A program made the position numbers and the translations under genes. Positions 17,112 to 25,839 of a DNA stretch of 64,000 nucleotides are shown piece after piece. A model generated the notes under the pieces. The model did no database searches. It worked only from the letters and a program-made list of their open reading frames with translations, and was not told the origin of the DNA. The stretch's first letter is position 1. Every line of letters begins with the position of its first letter. Source of the stretch: Sandaracinus sp. (GTDB lineage: Bacteria; Myxococcota_A; Polyangia; Polyangiales; Houyiibacteriaceae); contig PABA01000232.1 in NCBI GenBank assembly GCA_002699025.1, positions 58,398 to 122,397 of the forward strand. The letters run 5' to 3'.

Positions 17112-19505
17112 ATGCTTCGCCGCCTCGCCTTCGCCTCGCTCCTCTGCGCCGCCCTCGCCTGCGGAGGCGACGACGACGGGCCGACGCGCGGTGAAGAAGG
17201 CGATCGCTGCGTGACCGCCACCGACTGCAACGCCGGCCTCCGCTGCGTGGACGCCGTCTGCACCGCCGCGCCGGACGCCGGCGAGCTCGACGCGGGGAGC
17301 GACGCGGGCTCCTGCCCGGCCGCCCGGAGCTGCGGCGAGACCTGCTGCGACGAGGGCACGACCTGCGGCGGGGGCCTCTGCTGCGCCCCCTCCGAGCTCT
17401 GCGGCGGCGTCTGCTGCGGGGACGCCCGGAGCTGCGTCGCGGGCGTCTGCGTCCTCGACTGCGCCACCGACGAGGCGCCCTGCGGCACGGGGGCGGACGC
17501 CGCCTGCTGCTTGGCCGGCGACGTCTGCTACCTCGGCGCCTGCACCGCCCCCGGCGCCGCCTGCGAGCGCACGAGCGACTGCGAGGAGGGCGAGTACTGC
17601 GAAGCCACGGTCGGCTTCTGCCTCCCGCGGGACACGAGCGGCGAGGCCTGCGAGTACATGCCCGAGATCGGCGAGTTCACCGTCGAGGAAGAGTGGTCCT
17701 GGGAAGGCGACGCCACCGTCTTCCCGGCCCACGACCAGGTGATGATGACCCCCATGGTCGCCAACCTCACGGACGACGATGGGGACGGCGACGTCGACGC
17801 CGACGACGTGCCCGACGTGGTCTTCCACACCTTCACGGGGAGCGACTACTGGGGCAACGGCATCCTCCGGGCCGTCTCCGGCGACGACGGGAGCCGCCTC
17901 TGGCCGACGGAGGATCCGGGCTACCGCACCACGCCCGGCGGCGAGGTCGCCATCGCCGAGCTCGACGCCAGCTCGCCCGGCCCGGAGATCGTCGCCTGCT
18001 CGGCGAGCGCCCGCCCCCGCACGCCCGGCCACCTCCTGCTCCTCGCCGCCGATGGCTCGCTCCTCCGCCGCTTCGACACGGCCCCGAACGACGTGCCCTG
18101 CGGCTTCGACGCGCCGGCCATCGGCGACATGAACGGCGACGGCACCCCCGAGATCGTCGTCCGCTTCGTCATCGCCCACGCCGACGGCACGGTCGTCCGC
18201 CGCATCCGCGACCTCCGCGGCGCCAGCCACCCCTACCTCGCCCTCTACGACGTCGACGACGACCCGGACCTCGAGCTCGTCAGCGGCGACGCCGTCTACG
18301 ACTACGACGGCAGCCCGGTCTGGGTGCGCGATGGCTCCGATGGACGCCCCGCCCTCCCCTCCGGCTGGATCGCCCTCGCCGATCTCGACCTCGACGATCA
18401 GCCCGAGATCGTCCTCATCAATTCCGGCGAGCACTCCATCCGCGCGATCGACGGCGCCACCGGCGACGTCGAGTGGGGCCCGCACGACATCAACCCGAGC
18501 GAGCTCGCCGCCACCATCGCCGCCGTGGACGCCGCCCGCCCCACCCCGGGCGTCGGCGGCGGCCCGCCCACCATCGCGAATTTCGACGACGACCCGGCCC
18601 CCGAGATCGCCTTCGCCGGCGGTTTCGCCTACGTCATCTTCGAGGCCGACGGCTCGCGGAAGTGGTGGTACGAGACCGTCGACCGCTCGAGCCGCTCCAC
18701 GGGCAGCTCCATCTTCGACTTCGAGGGCGATGGCGTCGCCGAGGTGCTCTACAACGACGAGCGCACCTTCCGCGTCTTCCGCGGCCCGGACGGCAGCGTC
18801 TTCCTCGACCGCTGCAACACGAGCGGCACGCTTCGCGAGTTCCCCATCGTCGTCGACGTCGACAACGACGACCACGCGGAGATCGTCCTCATGGAGAACG
18901 ACTACGCCTACGCCTGCCTGGACGGCTCGCCCTCCTCGACGGGGATCCACGTCTTCGGACACCCGGAGAACCAATGGGTGCGGACGCGGCGCATCTGGAA
19001 CCAGCACACCTACCACGTCACCAACGTGAACGAGGACGGCACGGTCCCGGCGCGCGAGGCGCCGAACTGGTCCGCCGAGCGGCTCAACAACTTCCGCCAG
19101 AACGTGCAGCCCGACGGCCTCTTCGACGCGCCCGACCTGGTCGCCGTCGACCTCGTCGTCTCCACCCGCGGCTGCCCGAGCGAGCTCCGCCCGAGCGTCC
19201 GCGTGCTCAACCGCGGGCGCTCCGGAGCGCCCGCGGGGGTGCCCGTCAGCTTCTACGAGGGCGAGGGGGCCGCGCGCACGCTCCTCGGCCGCGCGACCAC
19301 CACCCGCCCGCTCCTGCCTGGGGAGAGCGAGCTGCTCACGCTCGAGCCGCCCTTCGCCGTGCCGGCCGAGCGCGGCGCGGAGGTCTTCGTCTTCGAGGCC
19401 GTCGTGAACGACCCCGAGGACATGCCGCTGGCCGGACTGAACGAGTGCCGCCCGGAGAACAACGGCGCCGGCCCGGTCGAGGCGAGCTGCCCGCTGGTCG
19501 AGTAG
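17112..19505 (+). CDS. VCBS/FG-GAP repeat lipoprotein
   Basis: 797 aa. The signal peptide ends in lipobox ALAC (Cys17). Residues 25-180 are Cys-rich, with repeated CGGxxC and CDEGxxC-type modules. The middle holds FG-GAP/VCBS repeats with Asp-rich calcium loops such as DLDLDDQPEIV, DFEGDGVAEVLYND and DVDNDDHAEIV, predicted to form a beta-propeller. A signature IWNQHTYHVTNVNEDGT follows, then a C-terminal CARDB-like beta domain. It is probably a surface adhesion or binding protein. It is a paralogue of the gene at 22113. TATCCT ends 6 nt before the ATG (candidate leaderless). Confidence 0.88.
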   Translation: MLRRLAFASLLCAALACGGDDDGPTRGEEGDRCVTATDCNAGLRCVDAVCTAAPDAGELDAGSDAGSCPAARSCGETCCDEGTTCGGGLCCAPSELCGGVCCGDARSCVAGVCVLDCATDEAPCGTGADAACCLAGDVCYLGACTAPGAACERTSDCEEGEYCEATVGFCLPRDTSGEACEYMPEIGEFTVEEEWSWEGDATVFPAHDQVMMTPMVANLTDDDGDGDVDADDVPDVVFHTFTGSDYWGNGILRAVSGDDGSRLWPTEDPGYRTTPGGEVAIAELDASSPGPEIVACSASARPRTPGHLLLLAADGSLLRRFDTAPNDVPCGFDAPAIGDMNGDGTPEIVVRFVIAHADGTVVRRIRDLRGASHPYLALYDVDDDPDLELVSGDAVYDYDGSPVWVRDGSDGRPALPSGWIALADLDLDDQPEIVLINSGEHSIRAIDGATGDVEWGPHDINPSELAATIAAVDAARPTPGVGGGPPTIANFDDDPAPEIAFAGGFAYVIFEADGSRKWWYETVDRSSRSTGSSIFDFEGDGVAEVLYNDERTFRVFRGPDGSVFLDRCNTSGTLREFPIVVDVDNDDHAEIVLMENDYAYACLDGSPSSTGIHVFGHPENQWVRTRRIWNQHTYHVTNVNEDGTVPAREAPNWSAERLNNFRQNVQPDGLFDAPDLVAVDLVVSTRGCPSELRPSVRVLNRGRSGAPAGVPVSFYEGEGAARTLLGRATTTRPLLPGESELLTLEPPFAVPAERGAEVFVFEAVVNDPEDMPLAGLNECRPENNGAGPVEASCPLVE

Positions 19506-19758
19506 CCCGCCTGCCGGGACGCTCGCCACCCGCCTGCTCCGCACCACGCCCCGCGACGTGCTCGGGCGCGGGGGGTCGCCGCGTCGATCGGCGAAAGAAC
19601 TTTTCAACTGGACGAGAATACGGGCTTCGATTGAAGCTGGGCGCGGGTACGGCGTCCACCCCGAGAGTCGCCGACGGGCGGGGAGCAGGCTTCGGGCCTC
19701 GCCGCGTCCCCGCCCGCGCCGCTCGCCCACGGACCGCCTCCATCGACCAGGGGAAAGA

Positions 19759-20901
19759 ATGACGAAGCTCCGCGCGGCCCTCCTCGCCGCCCTCGCCACC
19801 GCCGTCCTCGCGCCGCCCACGGCCGAGGCCCAACGACCCGCCCAGCAGCTGAGCGTCGCCGCCCAACAGATGCGCGTGCAGCTCGAGCAGCGCGGCCGCC
19901 GGGGCCCGCTCTATCGCGAGGTGCTCCAGCTCGAACAGATGGCGCAGCGCGTCTGGCAGCGCCGCGGTCGTCGGGGCCGCCCCGGCCGCGCCGCCGCCCG
20001 CCTCGAGCGCCAGTACCGGCAGACCCGCGCCGCCGTGCACCGCGCCGTCGGCCTCGACGAAGCCCTCCTCGACACCTGGGACGAGGTCGTCTTCGCCGCC
20101 CGCAACCTCCACGGCCGGCCCTGGATCGGCCAGCCCACGCCGCAGCCGCACCCGCCGCAGCCGCCCCCCGTCGTCGCCGCGACCTGGAGCTTCGAGGGCC
20201 GCTTCGAGCGCCTCCCGGTGCGCATCCAGGCCCAGAGCCGCGACCAGCTCCACCAGCAGTGCCTGCGGTTCGCCCGCGGCAGCCGCGTCAGCCACGTCGA
20301 CGACATCGTCGTCTTCGGCGCGCGGCATCGGAACGGCCCAGGCTTCTGGGACGCCGACGCCCTCTGCAGCATCGCCGCCCTGAACGCGCGCGCCTCGCAG
20401 GCCTTCGGGATGCGCGTCACCGGCGACGTGGAGGGGCTGCCCTTCTCCCTCCAGGGGCCGCGGCCGGAGATCGAGCGAGCGCTCCAGACCTACCTGCCCC
20501 GCGCGCTCCGCGGGATGACCACCATCGACGACGTGACCATCGACGGGCGCCGCTACCACAACGGCCCCGGCTTCTGGAACGCGCAGCAGGTGCTCCAGAT
20601 GATCTTGTCGCAGCTCCCGGCCGGCGGCGGCCCCGTCGTCCAGCCCGCGACCTACGGCGGCGGCGTGATCTGGGAGGCCCAGGGGGACGTCGAGGGGAGC
20701 CCCTTCCGGCTCCAGGCGCAGAGCCGGCCGCAGCTCCAGCAGCAGTGCCTCCAGTTCGTGCAGGCCTCCGGCCTCCACCACGTCGACGACATCACCGTCA
20801 ACGGCCAGCGCTACCACAACGGCCCCGGCTTCTGGGACGCGCAAGGCATCTGCAACCTCATCAGCAGCCAGGCCCGCCAGAGCCAGGTGCGCACCTTCTG
20901 A
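19759..20901 (+). CDS. secreted protein with three copies of an unknown 65-aa domain
   Basis: 380 aa. Start ATG at 19759 with a GGGAAAG site 2-8 nt upstream; the signal peptide ends AEA-Q near 24. Residues 30-110 form a Gln/Arg-rich helical region. Three repeats follow at about 143-207, 219-283 and 305-368, sharing EGxPFxLQ.QSR.QL.QQCL, then VDDI.V.G..YHNGPGFWDA. Copy 2 lacks the QQC and C residues of the others. The repeat pairs a beta strand with a helix and a conserved NGPGFW turn. I do not recognise it in any named family. The upstream gap (19506-19758) shows no gene. Confidence 0.75.
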   Translation: MTKLRAALLAALATAVLAPPTAEAQRPAQQLSVAAQQMRVQLEQRGRRGPLYREVLQLEQMAQRVWQRRGRRGRPGRAAARLERQYRQTRAAVHRAVGLDEALLDTWDEVVFAARNLHGRPWIGQPTPQPHPPQPPPVVAATWSFEGRFERLPVRIQAQSRDQLHQQCLRFARGSRVSHVDDIVVFGARHRNGPGFWDADALCSIAALNARASQAFGMRVTGDVEGLPFSLQGPRPEIERALQTYLPRALRGMTTIDDVTIDGRRYHNGPGFWNAQQVLQMILSQLPAGGGPVVQPATYGGGVIWEAQGDVEGSPFRLQAQSRPQLQQQCLQFVQASGLHHVDDITVNGQRYHNGPGFWDAQGICNLISSQARQSQVRTF

Positions 20902-20928
20902 GCGCCGACCGCGGCGGCCCCCGCGCGA

Positions 20929-20957
20929 CGCCCTCGCACCTCCCCGGTGCGGGGGCG
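20929..20957 (+). terminator. 12-bp hairpin terminator
   Basis: cgccctcgcacc and ggtgcgggggcg pair over 12 positions (one G-T) around the loop tcccc, 28 bp after the stop of the triple-domain gene. It is followed by ttcgcgtc rather than a T-run. Confidence 0.65.
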
Positions 20958-21121
20958 TTCGCGTCTCGGGCGCCGGCGCCCATCGCGTGCTCTCGCCTGG
21001 CCCGCTCCGCGCCTCCGAGCGCGCCCCGGGCGCCGAACCGACGGCCGTCCCCACGCAGCAGGGCCCGCGCCCGATGGGGCGCCGATGAAATGTCGCGGGG
21101 CCCTCGTACGTAGCTGCTACC

Positions 21122-21940
21122 GTGACGACCGTGGAGCTCCGCCCGCGCAAGCCGATCGAGGAGCCCCTCCCCGGGGCCGACCGCCGCGGCGCGCCCGATC
21201 CGACGACCCGCACGCGCGAGCGCGAGACGACCCGCGTACGCGCCGAGCGCCACTTCGGCCCGCTCCGCGCCCTCGGCTGGCTCTTCGTCTTCGCGATCCT
21301 CGTCGCCGGCGCCCTGGTCGGCGCGCTGGTCTACCGCATCGCCTTCCCGCCCGCCGAGCCGGCCCCCGTCACCGAGGTCCTCGAGCCTTCGCCCGACGTG
21401 GTCGTCGCCGTCCGCGACCTGGCCCGCCTCGAGACGGCCAGCTTCCACATGGAGCGCGTCATCGACCTCCGCGAGCGCCAGCAGACGCTCTTCGGGCTCG
21501 TCCAGGCCGAGGACGCGATCCTCCTGGTCGCCGCCGCCGACGTCTCCGCCGGGGTCGACCTCACGAAGCTCCAGGACGGCGACATCGTCGTCGAGGAGAC
21601 GGAGCACGCCCGCCGGGCGGTCCTCACCCTGCCCGCCCCGGAGATCTTCACCGCGCGCCTCGACAACGACCGCACCTACGTGCACTCGCGGGAGACCGAC
21701 GCGCTGGCCGAGCGGAGCGCGGAGCTCGAGTCCCGGGCGCGCCGCGAGGCCGAGCGATCGCTTCGGGAGTCCGCCGTCGAGGCCGGCCTGATCGAGCGCG
21801 CGCGGGCGAACGCCGAGTCGTCCCTCCGCACGCTCGTGGAGGCCCTCGGCGTCGACGAGGTCGTCTTCCGCTGGAAGGACGCGGAGAGCGGCGAGCAGCG
21901 CGGCGAGGAGACCGCCCGGGTCACCGCGCCCAGCGAGTAG
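21122..21940 (+). CDS. DUF4230-type membrane-anchored protein
   Basis: 272 aa from a GTG at 21122. A basic cytoplasmic N-terminus is followed by one helix at about 50-73 (LGWLFVFAILVAGALVGALV). The periplasmic part has strands typical of DUF4230: VVVAVRDLARLETASFHMER, then a long helix ending in VEALGVDEVVFRW. DUF4230 proteins have no assigned function. It is alone between two hypothetical envelope genes. Family assignment rests on pattern recognition only. Confidence 0.72.
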   Translation: MTTVELRPRKPIEEPLPGADRRGAPDPTTRTRERETTRVRAERHFGPLRALGWLFVFAILVAGALVGALVYRIAFPPAEPAPVTEVLEPSPDVVVAVRDLARLETASFHMERVIDLRERQQTLFGLVQAEDAILLVAAADVSAGVDLTKLQDGDIVVEETEHARRAVLTLPAPEIFTARLDNDRTYVHSRETDALAERSAELESRARREAERSLRESAVEAGLIERARANAESSLRTLVEALGVDEVVFRWKDAESGEQRGEETARVTAPSE

Positions 21941-22112
21941 GACGCGCGGGGACGCGCTGCGACGCGCCGCGACGACGCCCCGCGAATCGACACCTCGCGA
22001 ATCGACACCGGCTCGGGGTCGGTGGTCCCCAGCCGCGCCCGTTCGCCGCCCGCCCGCCGCCCGCTCGCCCCGACGGGACACCCTGGCACGCATCCTGATA
22101 CCGTGAGGGCGG

Positions 22113-24599
22113 ATGCTTGCCTCACTCCGCCCTCGCTGGGCGCCCGCCCTCCTCTCCCTGCTCCTGACCGCCTGCGACTGCGGCGGAGGCGGCGGCGAGC
22201 CCGGAGAGTGCACGACCCGCGACGACTGTGGCCGGGACGAGATCTGCGTCGACGGCCGCTGCGTCGACGCCCCGGACACGGACGCGGGCGGCGCCGACGC
22301 GACCGTCCCCGGCGACGGAGGCACCTGCGAGCTCCCCTGCGGGGGCGCCTGCTGCGAGGCCGGCGAGCTCTGCGTGGACGACGCCTGCGTCGCCGACCTC
22401 GGCCCCTGCGAGACCTCCGACGATTGCGCGGACGACAGCTTCTGCGCCGACGGCCGCTGCGTCCCCTACGGCCCGCCCGGTCGCGACCGCGACGACGAGT
22501 GCAGCCGCGTCATCGTCGCCGGCACCTTCCAGCCCACGGTCCAGTGCGCCTTCGACGAGGCGCCCGAAGGGGACGCCTTCCCGGCCCACCTCCACGTCCT
22601 CTCGACGCCCATGGTCGTCGACTTCCGCCAGGGTCGCGGCCCCGACGATCCCGCCGCCCCCTCCATCGTCGCGGTCTTCGACGACGGCGTGGACGGCAGC
22701 TCCGAGCAGCCCACGGGCGTCATCCGCATCCTCGACGGCCGCACCTGCGTCCAGCAGGCCGAGCTCGGCTCGCTCCAGCTCGTCTCCCACTCCTCGCCGC
22801 CCGCCGTGGGCGACCTCGACGGCGACGGCGTCGCGGAGATCGTCGCCTTCAAGGCGGGCGGGGGCCTCGTCGCCTTCACCTGGGACGCGGACGCGGGCGC
22901 CTGGACCCTCCTCTGGCGGAGCACGACCGACGGCACGACGCCCTTCGATCCGACCGGCAGCGGCTGGGCCGGCCCCTCCATCGCCGACCTCGACGACGAC
23001 GGCGTGCCCGAGGTGATGCGGAGCGGCTACGTCTTCGACGCGGACGGCGTGCTCCTCGACGACACGCTCGGCAATCTCCCGGGCTCGAACGTCGGCGTCT
23101 TCGCCGTCACCGCCGACGTCGACGGCGACGGAGTCGTCGAGCACGTCCAGGGCCATGGCGTCTGGCAGTGGGACGCGGCCGGGACGGCCTGGGTCGCCGA
23201 GAGCTGGTCCCCAGGGGGCACGGAGCCCGGCCACGTGGCCATCGCCGACTTCGGCGCCTTCCCGGGCAGCGTCGACTGGCCGGCGAGCGCACCGGAGGTC
23301 GCCGTCGTGGGCAGCGGCTTCATCCGCGTCCAGACCCTCGACGGCACCCCGATCCTCGGTCCCCTCGCCATCCCCGAGGGCGGCCAGGGCGGCCCGCCCA
23401 CCATCGCGGACTTCGACGGAGACGGCCGCCCCGAGGTCTCCACGGCCGGCGCGAGCCGCTACGTCGTCGTCGACCTCGACTGCGCTGCCGACCCGATCGG
23501 CGAGTGCGCCTCGGGCCGCACGGACGGCATCCTCTGGACCCAGCCCTCCCAGGACCAGTCGAGCAACCGCACCGGCTCGAGCGTCTTCGACTTCGAGGGC
23601 GACGGGCGCGCCGAGGTCGTCTACGGCGACGAGTGCTTCCTGCGCGTCTACGACGGCGAGACCGGCGACGTCGTCTTCAGCCAGGCCCGCTCGAGCTGCA
23701 CCTGGTACGAGAACCCGGTCATCGCGGACCTCGACGGCGACTTCAACGCCGAGATCGTCCTCGGCGACAACTTCAACTGCCCGAACGACCCGAGCGGCAC
23801 CGGCCGCGACTGCACCCCCTTCGGCCTCGACGCACGCCAGACCGATCCGCTCTTCGCCGGCCTCCGCTGCAGCGAGGACGCGGACTGCCTCTCCGCGAGC
23901 TGCGTCGAGGGCCTCTGCCGCTGCACCACCGACGAGGAGTGCTGCGCCGGCCTCGGCTGCGACTCGGCCCCCTTCGTCTGTGAGGCGCCCCCCGCCGGCA
24001 CGCCGGGCAGCGGCAACACCTGCCGCGCCTCCCGCCCGCGCGGCACCCGCGGCGTGCGCGTGTTCTCCGACGCGGCCGACCGCTGGGTGCGCTCGCGCAC
24101 CATCTGGAACCAGCACGCCTACCACGTCACCAACGTGAACGACGACGGCACCATCCCGCGGAGCAGCGACGCCGAGCTCAACTGGACCGCGGACGACCTG
24201 AACAACTTCCGGGCGAACGTGCAGGGCGCCGCCATCCCCGGAGCCGCCCCCGATCTCACGGCCCGCGGCACGCCGGTCGTCTGCGACGCCGAGGGGATCG
24301 CCGATCTCGCCGCGCGGGTCTGCAACCGGGGTACGGAGCCGATCGGCGCCGGCATGAGCGTCGGCTTCTACGAAGGTACCGAGCCGAGCGACGAGACGCT
24401 CATCTGCCGTGGGGCGACCGCCACCGTCCTCGAGCCCGGCGAGTGCGAGGCCGTGAGCTGCCCCTGGGGCGACCCGCCCGCCGAGCGACCGGGCGTCGAC
24501 GTCACGGTCGTGGCCGACGATCTCGGGGAGAACGGCGAGTGCTTCGAGGGAAACAACCTCGGCACGCTGCCCGGCGTCTTCTGCGGCACCATCGAGTGA
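22113..24599 (+). CDS. VCBS/FG-GAP repeat lipoprotein, paralogue of the 17112 gene
   Basis: 828 aa. Lipobox LTAC (Cys21) is followed by Cys-rich modules (CTTRDDCGRDEICVDGRC). FG-GAP blades then follow, for example DLDGDGVAEIV, DVDGDGVVEHV, DFEGDGRAEVVYGD and DLDGDFNAEIVLGD. A second Cys-rich insert (CSEDADCLSASCVEGLC) precedes the shared IWNQHAYHVTNVNDDGT segment and a C-terminal beta domain. Same architecture as the protein at 17112, so a family expansion. It probably faces the outside of the cell, with calcium-stabilised loops. TACCGT lies 8 nt before the ATG, alongside GAGGGCGG, which could also serve as a ribosome site. Confidence 0.88.
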   Translation: MLASLRPRWAPALLSLLLTACDCGGGGGEPGECTTRDDCGRDEICVDGRCVDAPDTDAGGADATVPGDGGTCELPCGGACCEAGELCVDDACVADLGPCETSDDCADDSFCADGRCVPYGPPGRDRDDECSRVIVAGTFQPTVQCAFDEAPEGDAFPAHLHVLSTPMVVDFRQGRGPDDPAAPSIVAVFDDGVDGSSEQPTGVIRILDGRTCVQQAELGSLQLVSHSSPPAVGDLDGDGVAEIVAFKAGGGLVAFTWDADAGAWTLLWRSTTDGTTPFDPTGSGWAGPSIADLDDDGVPEVMRSGYVFDADGVLLDDTLGNLPGSNVGVFAVTADVDGDGVVEHVQGHGVWQWDAAGTAWVAESWSPGGTEPGHVAIADFGAFPGSVDWPASAPEVAVVGSGFIRVQTLDGTPILGPLAIPEGGQGGPPTIADFDGDGRPEVSTAGASRYVVVDLDCAADPIGECASGRTDGILWTQPSQDQSSNRTGSSVFDFEGDGRAEVVYGDECFLRVYDGETGDVVFSQARSSCTWYENPVIADLDGDFNAEIVLGDNFNCPNDPSGTGRDCTPFGLDARQTDPLFAGLRCSEDADCLSASCVEGLCRCTTDEECCAGLGCDSAPFVCEAPPAGTPGSGNTCRASRPRGTRGVRVFSDAADRWVRSRTIWNQHAYHVTNVNDDGTIPRSSDAELNWTADDLNNFRANVQGAAIPGAAPDLTARGTPVVCDAEGIADLAARVCNRGTEPIGAGMSVGFYEGTEPSDETLICRGATATVLEPGECEAVSCPWGDPPAERPGVDVTVVADDLGENGECFEGNNLGTLPGVFCGTIE

Positions 24600-24691
24600 G
24601 CGCTCCCTCGACCGACAGGCGTGGCCGCGAACCCAGCTCACGAGCCTCGACGTCGCCGTGCGACGACTCGGTGAGCAACGCCACGTTCCGT

Positions 24692-24721
24692 TTGACAGCG
24701 TTGGAATCCACCGCCTAGCTT
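24692..24721 (+). promoter_or_regulatory. near-consensus sigma-70 promoter
   Basis: TTGACA (24692-24697), an 18-bp spacer and TAGCTT (24716-24721). This is the best housekeeping promoter in the window. The start would be near 24728, giving a leader of about 38 nt before the ATG at 24766. It probably drives the genes at 24766, 25836 and 27479. Confidence 0.75.
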
Positions 24722-24765
24722 CCCTGCGCCGGTGGGGCCGCTCCTCCGGCATTCTCATTCGTTTC

Positions 24766-25839
24766 ATGCGCCGCTCCCACCGCCTCCCCGCCGCGCTGAC
24801 TCTCCTCGCGCTCGCCTCCGTCGGCCTCGCCTCCAGCGGCGCCGGCGCCGCCGAGGTGGAGAGCATCGTCTTCATCAACGGCCGGCCGACCCACGTCTAC
24901 TTCAACGACGGGGACAGCTTTCGCCAGCTCGACGGCCCGTGGACCGGCCGCGGCTCGCGCCTCGGGGGCTTCAACACCCTCGAGAGCTTCGGCCCGACCC
25001 ACGCCTGGGGGAACTGGCACCCCTACGAGCTCTACATCAACGCGAAGCAGGCGACCCTGAACGGCCGGCGGGGCATCTGGCATTGCTCCACCGAGGGCGA
25101 GACCGACACCTACGGCCGCGTGCTCCTCGACTGCCCGGACCTGGCCATCGACCAGATCTCGAAGGGCCTCGCCCACCCGATGCAGATCGACGACACGCCC
25201 ACGCGCCCGACCTACATCCGGGCGCTCCGCGAGGCGATCCGGCACCGGCGCGGCATGTGGGCCCACGGCGTCCCCGGCTTCGTGCTCACCTCGCTCCACA
25301 GCGCGGACGAGGACCCGACCCGCGACGTGCACTACAACCGCATGGTCTCGACCCGCGACGGCCACTCGGAGCCCTGGATGCACACGGACCGCTACCCCGA
25401 GTGCTCCTGGCAGTGCGCCACGGAGATCCAGGCGGACGAGACCCGCGTCTACGCCTTCGCCCGCTCGCTGCGGGCCGACCGAGAGACGGCGCCCGTCGTC
25501 GCCGACTACGGCAACCAGCTCCTCATCGAGCTCGTCGACCGCTACGCGCGCCTCGGCGAGCTCCCCGAGTACACGCCGGAGGAGATGGCCACGGCGCTCG
25601 AGCCGCGCCTCCAGGCGGCGCGCGAGTCGGGCCTCCTCGGTGAGACGGAAGAGGTCCTCGGCGCGTGCATGCTCTACACGGCCTTCACCCGCCGCTACGG
25701 CCGCGAGCGCGCCCCCTGCCTGATGGGCCACGGCTCCCGGCCGCCCCAGCTCCCGTACCGGCCCCAGCCGCGGGTCACGCCGCCCGGCGGGCTCCGAGGC
25801 GCGGCGCCGCTCCTGCCCGGCCAGCGAGGTCTCCTGTGA
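24766..25839 (+). CDS. secreted staphylococcal-nuclease-like protein
   Basis: 357 aa with a signal peptide ending GAGA-A at about 28. An SNase fold is visible: NDGDSFRQLDG (48-50 = DGD), GSRLGGFNTLES and DTYGRVLLDC. Compared with S. aureus nuclease, the catalytic Arg35, Glu43 and Arg87 equivalents are Arg65, Glu73 and Arg118, all present. The metal ligand Asp40 is replaced by Asn70. The helix following LAIDQISKGLAH also fits. The second half (about 170-357) is unique and ends Pro-rich. It may be a nuclease with altered metal binding or a binding protein. Its stop overlaps the next start (GTGA), so the two are coupled. Confidence 0.8.
   Translation: MRRSHRLPAALTLLALASVGLASSGAGAAEVESIVFINGRPTHVYFNDGDSFRQLDGPWTGRGSRLGGFNTLESFGPTHAWGNWHPYELYINAKQATLNGRRGIWHCSTEGETDTYGRVLLDCPDLAIDQISKGLAHPMQIDDTPTRPTYIRALREAIRHRRGMWAHGVPGFVLTSLHSADEDPTRDVHYNRMVSTRDGHSEPWMHTDRYPECSWQCATEIQADETRVYAFARSLRADRETAPVVADYGNQLLIELVDRYARLGELPEYTPEEMATALEPRLQAARESGLLGETEEVLGACMLYTAFTRRYGRERAPCLMGHGSRPPQLPYRPQPRVTPPGGLRGAAPLLPGQRGLL

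Noticed and set aside
15903..19820. Minus-strand open frame of about 1300 codons across three plus-strand genes
   Set aside because: It spans unrelated genes and intergenic DNA and is low-complexity. SirB1-like, membrane and VCBS proteins are clearly encoded on the other strand.
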